The notes below the pieces were generated by a model. The model was not told the origin of the DNA, made no database searches, and saw nothing but the letters and a program-made list of their open reading frames with translations. The position numbers and the translations under genes are program-made. DNA of 20,056 nt, taken from the NCBI GenBank assembly GCA_003647375.1, contig QMMS01000048.1:1-20056 (forward strand), read 5' to 3'. This stretch comes from Deltaproteobacteria bacterium (lineage in GTDB: Bacteria > Desulfobacterota > Desulfobacteria > Desulfobacterales > B30-G6). Of this stretch, positions 14,728 through 20,056 are shown piece by piece; within the stretch, counting starts at the first letter, position 1; every line of letters starts with the position of its first letter.

Positions 14728-15344
14728 TATTTGGCCTCCGCCTCTACAATTTTGTCAAGATCATCCCGGTTTCTGATCACATGATCGACAATGCCGTACG
14801 CCTTTGCTTCGGATCCGCTCATAAAATGATCCCGATCCGTATCCTTCTGAATCTGTTTCAAACTCTTTCCGGTGTGGCTTTTCAGAATCTCGTTGAGGGT
14901 CTCTTTCATGCGCAGGATCTCTTTGGCTTGAATTTCAATATCCGATGCCTGCCCTTGAAACCCTCCCATGGGCTGATGAATCATAATCCGCGAGTTGGGA
15001 AGTGAATATCGTTTCCCCTTTGCACCTGCCGTGAGTAAAAGGGCGCCCATACTGGCGGCTTGTCCAATGCAGACCGTCGTCACGTCAGGTTTGATATACT
15101 GCATCGTGTCATAGACAGCCATGCCGGAGGTCACGGTGCCTCCTGGTGAATTAATGTAGAAGTTGATATCCTTGTCAGGGTCTTCGGACTCCAGGAAAAG
15201 AAATTGGGCGATCAATAGGTTGGCGATTTCATCATTCATCGCCGTACCGAGAAACACAATCCTATCCTTGAGGAGCCGGGAGTAAATGTCATAGGCCCTT
15301 TCCCCCCTGCTGCTTTGATCGATAACCATTGGAATTACTGGCAC
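14727..15344 (-). CDS. clpP: ClpP, proteolytic subunit of the Clp protease
   Basis: A tetradecameric serine peptidase that degrades polypeptides delivered by ClpX. Its 205 residues are the usual length. The catalytic triad is S98 in GQAASMG, H123 in MIHQPMGG and D172 in DRDHFMSG. The YINSPGG strand and the N-terminal PVIPMVID (mature start after a short propeptide) fit the family. The start is GTG 15344, supported by AAGGAG 8 nt upstream; the ATG four codons later lacks a ribosome site. It lies 57 nt after trigger factor and overlaps clpX by one base, the standard tig-clpP-clpX order. Confidence 0.97.
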   Translation of the reverse strand: MPVIPMVIDQSSRGERAYDIYSRLLKDRIVFLGTAMNDEIANLLIAQFLFLESEDPDKDINFYINSPGGTVTSGMAVYDTMQYIKPDVTTVCIGQAASMGALLLTAGAKGKRYSLPNSRIMIHQPMGGFQGQASDIEIQAKEILRMKETLNEILKSHTGKSLKQIQKDTDRDHFMSGSEAKAYGIVDHVIRNRDDLDKIVEAEAK

Positions 15345-15401
15345 AATATATCTCCTTATTCGCTCGCTAACCCCGCGGAAATGATACGGGGAACACGCTC
15401 G

Positions 15402-16739
15402 CTATTGCGGTTCCGGATCTTTATCCCCGGTGGCCGCAATTTTTTCGGGTTCTACTTCTTCGATATCACTATTATCAATAATAAGCTTAGTTGCCTTTTT
15501 TTCAAGCAGCGCATGCTTAAAAAAGTCCAGGCGGTCTTTGTTTTGATCGTAGAAGCTCTTTATCTGGTCCACGGGCTGATTAAAGTTCTGCGCCATCTCT
15601 GCATAGCCGACCTCCAATTCTTCATCGGATAGCTCAAGCTTTTCCTGCTCGATGACCTTGCCCAGTATGATCTGGCGACGTACCTGCTGTTCGGCAGTTT
15701 CTCGATATTGCTCTTGAAGCTTCTCCCTGCTTAACCCCACGTCTTCCATGGAAGTGTTCTGATACGAAAGCCTTCTTTCCGTGTCGGAGATGATGTTTTC
15801 AAGCTCATATTCGATCATGGACTCAGGAAGCTCGAAATCGATTTTCCCGATAATATTCTTGAATATCTGCTCGTTGAGTTCCTGTTCGATGCGCTTTTCA
15901 TAGCCCTGAGTCAGGTTATCTTTTATCACATTTTTCAAATCTTCTAAAGTTTCAAATTGTCCCATGCTTTTTGCGAAATCATCGTCCAATTCCGGCAACT
16001 CTTCTTTCCGGATCTCCGTCAGTGCCACATGAAACTGAATGTCGAGATTTTTAAGCTTCTCATTGTGATAATCTTCCGGGAACGTTACATCAAAATCGAT
16101 AGTGTCACCGGCTTTCTTCCCCATAAGATTATCATCAAATTCTTTGGCGATATGAGCATCGCCGATTTTCATGGTAAAATTTTCCGTCTTGCCGGTCTCG
16201 TCATACGGCTTGCCATTTTTGAATCCCTCGTAATCGATAACCACAAAATCGTCCGATTGAACCGGCCGATCCTCCTCGATCTTGACCTTCTTGGCCATAT
16301 TTTTCTGCAACATGCCAAGCTGGGCATCGAATTCTTCATTTCCGACCGTGTAATTGGTCCGTTTCAGTGCCAGACCCTTGATGGTAATATCTTCCAGCTC
16401 AGGCTTGACGTCCACGGTGGCATCATACGTGTATGAGCCGTTGGCATCCAGTTCGGGAGGATCGATTTTCGGGCTACTGATTATTTTCAGATCCGTTTCC
16501 TTGAGCGCTTCCGTAAAAGAGGTCTGAATCAGCTTGGAAGAAACATCTGCCTGAACATCCTTTTTATAAAGTCTCTCCAGAACGGACCGAGGTGCCTTGC
16601 CCGGGCGAAACCCTTTGACTTTGGCATTTTTTTTCACGTCCCGATAGGCGCTGTCGAGCTCTGAAGCAACTGTTTTTTGTGGAATTTCTATGTGTAACAC
16701 CTTCTTGACACTGCTGACATCTTCTACGTTAACTTTCAT
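15402..16739 (-). CDS. tig: Trigger factor, ribosome-bound chaperone
   Basis: Binds the ribosome exit tunnel and holds nascent chains; it also has peptidyl-prolyl isomerase activity. Its 445 residues are normal. The N-terminal domain carries GFRPGKAP (43-50), the ribosome-binding signature. A central FKBP-like domain (about 150-245) has DDFVVIDYEGFKNGKPYDE and PEDYHNEKLKNLDIQFHVAL. The rest is the helical C-terminal arm domain, rich in Glu/Lys/Gln. The ATG at 16739 has AAGGA about 6 nt upstream. It is the first protein gene of the tig-clpP-clpX-lon run, behind tRNA-Leu. Confidence 0.97.
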   Translation of the reverse strand: MKVNVEDVSSVKKVLHIEIPQKTVASELDSAYRDVKKNAKVKGFRPGKAPRSVLERLYKKDVQADVSSKLIQTSFTEALKETDLKIISSPKIDPPELDANGSYTYDATVDVKPELEDITIKGLALKRTNYTVGNEEFDAQLGMLQKNMAKKVKIEEDRPVQSDDFVVIDYEGFKNGKPYDETGKTENFTMKIGDAHIAKEFDDNLMGKKAGDTIDFDVTFPEDYHNEKLKNLDIQFHVALTEIRKEELPELDDDFAKSMGQFETLEDLKNVIKDNLTQGYEKRIEQELNEQIFKNIIGKIDFELPESMIEYELENIISDTERRLSYQNTSMEDVGLSREKLQEQYRETAEQQVRRQIILGKVIEQEKLELSDEELEVGYAEMAQNFNQPVDQIKSFYDQNKDRLDFFKHALLEKKATKLIIDNSDIEEVEPEKIAATGDKDPEPQ

Positions 16740-16813
16740 GGCATTCCTTTCGCGAAAATTTTCATGGTCTTTTTCTATTCCGGTTTATCCGGGTTGGGTC
16801 AGGCACTCAATAT

Positions 16814-16863
16814 ACTAAGGGCTCGCGGAAAAACAACTTCACATTTTTGCGCGAACCCTTAGT
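16814..16863. terminator. Long hairpin between tRNA-Leu and tig
   Basis: ACTAAGGGCTCGCGGAAAAA and TTTTTGCGCGAACCCTTAGT pair over 20 positions with two mismatches, around an 11-nt loop. It may end tRNA-Leu transcription or act in the tig leader. Identical 11-nt direct repeats CAGGCACTCAA (16800-16810 and 16884-16894) flank it, so it may be a small inserted element. Confidence 0.5.
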
Positions 16864-16908
16864 GCCCGACGTCAATTAATCGCCAGGCACTCAAAAATAA
16901 TTGCTTGT

Positions 16909-16995
16909 TGGTGCGAGAGGGGAGACTTGAACTCCCACTCTGTCGCCAGAGCTGGATCCTAAGTCCAGTGCGTCTACCAATTCCGCCACTCTCGC
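16909..16995 (-). tRNA. tRNA-Leu (anticodon UAG), CCA encoded
   Basis: On minus, 87 nt with acceptor GCGAGAG/CTCTCGC, D-arm region TGGCGGAATTGGTAGACGCA, anticodon arm CTGGA-CTTAGGA-TCCAG (TAG), long class-II variable arm CTCTGGCGACAGAG, T-arm GGGAG-TTCAAGT-CTCCC, discriminator A and CCA. It lies upstream of trigger factor. Confidence 0.97.
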
Positions 16996-17167
16996 ATCAG
17001 TAAGGTGAAACCCGTTGGGTTTGCCGATCTTACCGCATCTACGGCAACCTCGGCAATCGCTCGAGTTGGGTGGAAAAAGATTTTATTGCCAATCATTTCC
17101 ATCCGTATACGTGCATCTTGACATTCCCATCGAAACCAGTCAAATTCAAGCAAATACACATCTGGAC

Positions 17168-17196
17168 AAAATAATATCAAACCCTGTGAGTGTCAA
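17168..17196 (-). promoter_or_regulatory. Candidate promoter for tRNA-Leu and possibly the tig operon
   Basis: On minus, TTGACA (17191-17196, perfect), a 17-nt spacer, TATTTT (17168-17173). It reads towards tRNA-Leu, about 165 nt away; that leader is long for a tRNA, so a nearer start may exist. Confidence 0.45.
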
Positions 17197-17220
17197 GAAA
17201 AATTGGTGAAAACACCTGTT

Positions 17221-17961
17221 ATGTCAGTACATTTTAAAAACACTACGATGTTGTTTTTAGGTATTCTGCTAAGTATGACACTTGCGCATGCCGAAAAAGC
17301 ATACACAGAAGACCGCCATGCCGGCATCATTGTCCTGGATCCAGGCCATGGTGGAAATGACATGGGCGCCCGCGGTTCTGATAACATGACCGAAAAACAG
17401 GTAGCCATGACATTTGCCGGTCTGATGACCGAACGGCTTAAAAAGACATACAAAGTGTTTCTCACACGAAAGGATGACTATCAGGTCGATGTCTTTGAAA
17501 GACCGGCGCTGGCCAATCATCTTAAGGCGGATCTTTTTGTCAGCATCCATACCGGCGGCAGTTTTCGCAACCAACCAAAGGGGATATCCCTGTTTTATTA
17601 TGACAACGCCTCAAACAATGCCGCTGCTTTCGAAAATCAGACCACCCATCTAGCGGAACCGTCAAGTGCCATTAAAGCCTGGGGACACAACCGACCTGAG
17701 CTTGTAGAAAAAAGCCGGTACCTTACCGAACTGATTCGGAAACGCTTGACCCGGGCAGACGGAAAACACCAAGTAAGCACCAGCGGAGCACCGCTGATCG
17801 TGATGTCCGGCGCCGATATGCCCGCTGTCCTGATCGAGATCGGTTATATTACCAACCCCCTGGATGCTAAGGACTTGAACGACGAAACACACTTGTCGAA
17901 TGTAGCCCGAGCCATCTGCGACGCCATCGACGACTTTTTTTCAAACAAACGCCGTTTATAG
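17221..17961 (+). CDS. Exported N-acetylmuramoyl-L-alanine amidase (Amidase_3)
   Basis: A zinc enzyme that cuts the bond between N-acetylmuramic acid and the stem peptide of murein, for cell separation or wall turnover in the periplasm. With the start at ATG 17221 it has 246 residues and a signal peptide (to about LAHA|EK, residue 24). The catalytic domain fills the rest: VLDPGHGGND (H43), the E58 zinc ligand in NMTEKQ, SIHTGG (H110, where SIHAN is commoner) and VLIEIGYITN (E206, catalytic). No AMIN or LysM domain is present. In-frame TTG 17203 and GTG 17206 are alternative starts; none has a good ribosome site. It is transcribed away from tRNA-Leu and ends about 80 nt before tRNA-Pro. Confidence 0.9.
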   Translation: MSVHFKNTTMLFLGILLSMTLAHAEKAYTEDRHAGIIVLDPGHGGNDMGARGSDNMTEKQVAMTFAGLMTERLKKTYKVFLTRKDDYQVDVFERPALANHLKADLFVSIHTGGSFRNQPKGISLFYYDNASNNAAAFENQTTHLAEPSSAIKAWGHNRPELVEKSRYLTELIRKRLTRADGKHQVSTSGAPLIVMSGADMPAVLIEIGYITNPLDAKDLNDETHLSNVARAICDAIDDFFSNKRRL

Positions 17962-18043
17962 CCTTGCGTACCAGGTAAAAGCGTGTTAATTAGCAAACCC
18001 TATTTTCACCCAGACCTACCAATGGCAGTTTCTACAAATACGT

Positions 18044-18120
18044 CGGGGCGTGGCGCAGCCTGGCAGCGCGCCTGCTTTGGGAGCAGGAAGTCGTAGGTTC
18101 AAATCCTACCGCCCCGACCA
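18044..18120 (+). tRNA. tRNA-Pro (anticodon UGG), CCA encoded
   Basis: CGGGGCG acceptor with CGCCCCG, D-arm GCGCAGCCTGGCAGCGC, anticodon arm CCTGC-TTTGGGA-GCAGG (TGG), T-arm GTAGG-TTCAAAT-CCTAC, discriminator A and CCA. The 77 nt are sound throughout. A hairpin starts on its last base and a GIY-YIG gene follows. Confidence 0.97.
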
Positions 18121-18154
18121 GCCTTCGTTTGAAGCGTAGCGGAAAACGAAGGCT
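18120..18154 (+). terminator. Hairpin abutting the tRNA-Pro 3' end
   Basis: AGCCTTCGTTT (18120-18130) pairs perfectly with AAACGAAGGCT (18144-18154). It has no U run. It could help 3' processing or be the left end of the GIY-YIG-linked insertion. Confidence 0.5.
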
Positions 18155-18159
18155 GTCGC

Positions 18160-18225
18160 GCCGTAGCTCGATAGAGCGAAGGCGGGCTCTAATTGTTAAG
18201 CAATCCTATCGCTTCAAACTACGGC
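18160..18225 (+). ncRNA. Structured leader of the tRNA-Pro-linked GIY-YIG gene (candidate)
   Basis: Nested complementary arms occur in order: GCCGTAG (18160-18166) with CTACGGC (18219-18225), CGATAG (18169-18174) with CTATCG (18206-18211), and an inner ATTG/CAAT. GAAGCG in the previous hairpin loop (18131-18136) could also pair with CGCTTC (18210-18215), allowing an alternative fold. I recall similar GCGCCGTAGCTCG...GAGCGAAGGCGGGC wording in front of other GIY-YIG genes. It is a predicted fold only; a DNA recognition structure is an alternative. Confidence 0.4.
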
Positions 18226-18279
18226 TCGGCACGCCAGGCTTTACTCAAAGGCAACGGTTTGGGAAAATCCCATTTTGCT

Positions 18280-18525
18280 ATGAAATTTTACTATGCCTAC
18301 ATTCTGCAGTCTAAGGAAAATTCTAACCGGTTTTACACGGGGTTCACTGAAAATCTTGAATCACGCCTGAAATCCCACAATCGGGGAGATAATCCCCATA
18401 CTTCCAAAAATAAACCATGGAAGATAAAAACCGCTGTTGCTTTTTCTGATCGCCAAAAGGCACTCGACTTCGAAGCTTACCTTAAAAGCCCTTCCGGCAG
18501 GGCATTTGCAAAGAAAAGGCTTTAG
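18280..18525 (+). CDS. GIY-YIG domain nuclease-like protein (tRNA-Pro-linked)
   Basis: An 81-residue stand-alone GIY-YIG domain. The core motifs are YYAYILQS (4-11) and FYTGFTENL (18-26), with R29 in SRLKSHNRG, PHTSKNKPWKIK, then E65 in FEAYLKS and the typical C-terminus SGRAFAKKRL. It belongs to a different branch from the protein at 10235-10489 (FYTGFT/AYLKSPSGRAFAKK type). ATG 18280 is preferred because the domain begins there; 29 upstream in-frame codons come from the structured leader. No clear ribosome site is visible. It sits 160 nt behind tRNA-Pro, so it may be expressed by read-through. The target is unknown; related domains act in repair and homing. Confidence 0.88.
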   Translation: MKFYYAYILQSKENSNRFYTGFTENLESRLKSHNRGDNPHTSKNKPWKIKTAVAFSDRQKALDFEAYLKSPSGRAFAKKRL

Positions 18526-18610
18526 TTATTCCCCATTCAAATCGTTGGCTTTTTCGGCAAATCTGCAGAAAGTCGCCGGCCATCTGGTAGGACTGCTGCA
18601 ATCAACCTTT

Positions 18611-18656
18611 GCATAATTATGCAATTCTTGACCGCTCATCCTCTTTCGTGTAAAAT
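18611..18656 (+). promoter_or_regulatory. Antitoxin promoter with adjacent palindromic operator
   Basis: TTGACC (18628-18633), a 17-nt spacer, TAAAAT (18651-18656), one of the best promoters in the window. A perfect 12-nt palindrome GCATAATTATGC (18611-18622) lies just upstream of the -35, a plausible binding site for autorepression by the antitoxin. Predicted start near 18663. The rest of 18526-18698 shows no gene. Confidence 0.65.
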
Positions 18657-18698
18657 ACGTCATTATCAGAATGTAATGAACACAGGGAGATTGAAACC

Positions 18699-18878
18699 AT
18701 GGAAACCTTAAAACAAGAAGCCCTTAATGTCATATCGAAAATGCCGGATACAGCAGAAATCGATGATATTATGTACAGGCTATTCGTTATCGATAAGGTT
18801 CGAAAAGGCCAGAGCGCTGTAAAACAGGGTAAGGTCATATCAATTGAAGATCTTAAGAAAGAAATTGAATTATGGTAG
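18699..18878 (+). CDS. Antitoxin of a RelE/ParE-type toxin-antitoxin module
   Basis: A 59-residue acidic/amphipathic protein beginning METLKQEALNVISKMPDTAE and continuing DDIMYRLFVIDKV, then KGKVISIEDLKKEIELW-like wording with GKVISIEDLKKEIE. The pattern (pDxxxxDDIMYxLyV... GxxxxxxGkvishEevkkxi) matches small antitoxins paired with RelE/ParE toxins. These use an N-terminal DNA-binding part and a C-terminal toxin-wrapping helix. AGGGAGA is 8 nt upstream of the ATG. Its stop overlaps the toxin start by 7 nt, the classic arrangement. The partner toxin is truncated, so the antitoxin is an orphan here. It may still repress its own promoter or neutralise relatives elsewhere. Confidence 0.75.
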   Translation: METLKQEALNVISKMPDTAEIDDIMYRLFVIDKVRKGQSAVKQGKVISIEDLKKEIELW

Positions 18879-19027
18879 AATGGTCTATCCCGGCAAAAAA
18901 TGACTTAAAGCAGATCCATGATGGCGTATGGAGTTTTGTTTTTTTCATTCGTTTCTATGACGTTAATATAAAGATCGTTATCTGGCAGTATCAGTCTTTC
19001 TGTGTAGGGTCCTGCAACTCAACCTGA
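18872..19027 (+). pseudogene. Truncated RelE/ParE-family toxin
   Basis: The frame starts MVEWSIPAKNDLKQIHD, which matches the first 17 residues of ParE/RelE toxins (VEWxxxAxxDLxxIhdyI). It then departs into GVWSFVFFIRFYD and other unrelated wording before a TGA, 51 residues in all. The central fold, catalytic or gyrase-contact residues and C-terminus (about 80 more residues) are missing. The break near 18925 looks like a deletion or rearrangement joining the module to the 3' end of a Fic gene. Confidence 0.7.
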
Positions 19028-19459
19028 AAACTCATCCCAGCAAAGGTCATAGCTTGTACTCCTACCGCCGCCTGGATTGGGACAAAGGATGCCCTTTTGA
19101 ACAAGATCTGACAATTCTCTTTGAGCCGTTGCCCTACTGACATGGGTCATGCCAGCATATTTTCGATTGGTCAGACCTCCCTCAAAACCGCCAAGACCAG
19201 CGTCGAGTATGCGGTTAAGGACTTTACCCTGACGCTCTTTAATATTGGCCTGAGCGTAGTGCTTCCAGAACCGGGCCCTTAACATTACATTGGACAGGAG
19301 GTTGTTTGAGCTCAGAATCGCTCTGGACATACACTCCAGAAACCACTTCATCCAATCGGTGATATCGCCGTCTCCATAGTTGGTGCGTTCGAGAATTTTA
19401 TAATAGTCCTCTCTCTCTGCCATAATCTGTGAAGAAAGACTATAATATCTTTTTGTATA
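19019..19459 (-). pseudogene. C-terminal remnant of a Fic-family protein
   Basis: From ATG 19423 the frame gives 134 residues: MAEREDYYKILERT, then DITDWMKWFLECMSRAI, KERQGKVLNRILDAG, a winged-helix stretch (THVSRATAQRELSDLVQKGI) and GGGRSTSYDL. This is the C-terminal half of DUF4172-type Fic proteins (AMP-transferase family). The Fic catalytic core, HPFxxGNGR, is absent. The family-like wording continues upstream of the ATG as KRYYSLSSQI and stops at an in-frame TAA (19460-19462), which shows 5' truncation rather than a genuine short gene. It might still make a winged-helix DNA-binding fragment. Its 3' end overlaps the toxin remnant by 9 nt. Confidence 0.75.
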
Positions 19460-19562
19460 TTATCTTTCCTAACTGTCCTATCAATCCCCTAAAACAATAT
19501 TTAAGAAATAATGCCACTATTGGCTGATCTTAGAAAAAATGATAAAATCGCGGTAATAAAAG

Positions 19563-19591
19563 TTGCATAATCGCGGGATTTAAAATATAAA
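19563..19591 (+). promoter_or_regulatory. Candidate promoter of the DUF4143-type ATPase gene
   Basis: TTGCAT (19563-19568), a 17-nt spacer, TATAAA (19586-19591), with a predicted start about 38 nt before the ATG. The surrounding 19463-19636 is AT-rich and shows no gene. The nonamer TTGCATAAT occurs here and also before the antitoxin promoter (18610-18618), perhaps by chance. Confidence 0.4.
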
Positions 19592-19636
19592 AATAGCGAT
19601 ACGAATAATCATCATATCGTGACTGGAAAATATGAA

Positions 19637-20056
19637 ATGGTAGAACGTTATCCAAGATGGCAGAAGGCAACCATTAAACAGCTCATGTTAGAAAGGCGCG
19701 TATTGCTTCTAAGCGGTCCAAGGCAATGTGGCAAAACTACGCTTGCACGTGAGCTGGAATCCAGTGAAACGGAATACAGGACCCTTGATGATGGGACACT
19801 TAGAGAGGCTGCCGAAAACGATCCGCATGGATTCGTCAAACGCAGTGCCAGGACTTTGATTATTGACGAAGTACAACGTGTCCCGTCCCTGCTTTCGGCA
19901 ATTAAGAAAGCTGTTGATGAGGACCCCCGTTCCGGGCAGTATTTATTAACTGGATCTACCAATATTCAATCACTTCCAACCGTTAACGAATCTCTTGCCG
20001 GACGAATCGCTAAAATCCGATTGCGTCCACTCACCCAGGGGGAAATCGAAAGAACC
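19637..20056 (+). CDS. AAA ATPase of the AAA_14/DUF4143 type, N-terminal 140 residues (runs off the window)
   Basis: A P-loop ATPase whose family usually has about 380-430 residues, with a C-terminal DUF4143 domain; the biological role is poorly known, and genes are often in mobile or accessory regions. Visible are RRVLLLSGPRQCGKTTLARE (20-39, Walker A at 27-35), LDDGTLREAAENDP, LIIDEVQRVPSLLSAIK (74-90, Walker B), QYLLTGSTNIQ (101-111, sensor 1) and AGRIAKIRLRPLTQGEI, all standard for the family. ATG 19637 fits the family start; a preceding ATG at 19632 is out of frame and stops at once. The ribosome site is weak. The frame is open to the last base, so intactness is unknown. Confidence 0.88.
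   Translation, partial: MVERYPRWQKATIKQLMLERRVLLLSGPRQCGKTTLARELESSETEYRTLDDGTLREAAENDPHGFVKRSARTLIIDEVQRVPSLLSAIKKAVDEDPRSGQYLLTGSTNIQSLPTVNESLAGRIAKIRLRPLTQGEIERT

Noticed and set aside
16974..17180. A 68-codon minus-strand frame reading into tRNA-Leu
   Set aside because: Its 3' end is tRNA sequence and it has no family resemblance; more likely the tRNA leader than a gene.
1..20056. CRISPR array, prophage or complete insertion sequence
   Set aside because: No regularly spaced repeats, no transposase or integrase, and no phage structural gene is visible; repeats found are palindromes present in one or two copies.

Overview
The window reads as chromosomal DNA of a Gram-negative, sulfate-reducer-like member of Desulfobacterota (inference). 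The grounds are the order tRNA-Leu, tig, clpP, clpX, lon, the small lysine-tailed winged-helix protein, several dispersed palindromic repeats, and protein wording that recalls Desulfobacterales. No rRNA, CRISPR array or complete insertion sequence is visible.

Positions 1-9250 hold metabolic genes, many acting on nucleosides or nucleotides. They are a 5'-truncated-by-window phosphopentomutase (deoB, minus), an exported HAD acid phosphatase of the e(P4) family, methylthioadenosine phosphorylase (minus), a lipoprotein 5'-nucleotidase (minus) and an unusually long thymidine-kinase-like protein. Between them sits a plus-strand group. It has a CatA-like acetyltransferase with its own good promoter, a one-TM NusG_II-domain protein, and an overlapping gene that fuses a Gx-type membrane domain to an EcfT-type domain. 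The last two resemble EetA and an EetB-FmnA fusion of flavin/extracellular-electron-transfer loci, the most interesting functional lead here. A small exported protein of unknown function closes this part.

Positions 9253-10900 hold an interrupted micro-ORF, a half copy of a palindromic repeat, a histone-H1-like winged-helix protein, and a tRNA block on the minus strand. That block has intact tRNA-Val(UAC) and tRNA-Asp(GUC), two broken tRNA-Asp pieces, and a GIY-YIG nuclease gene whose last codons run into one of those pieces.

Positions 11008-16995 hold the protein quality-control block on the minus strand: tRNA-Leu(UAG), trigger factor, ClpP, ClpX, Lon. ClpP and ClpX overlap by one base. Together they provide nascent-chain folding and ATP-dependent proteolysis.

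Positions 17200-20056 are accessory. They hold a periplasmic amidase, tRNA-Pro(UGG) followed by a folded leader and a second GIY-YIG gene, an antitoxin with a strong promoter and a broken toxin, the C-terminal remnant of a Fic protein, and the start of a DUF4143-type AAA ATPase that runs off the window. The two tRNA-GIY-YIG pairs and the broken modules mark this and the tRNA-Asp region as sites of repeated DNA insertion and decay.
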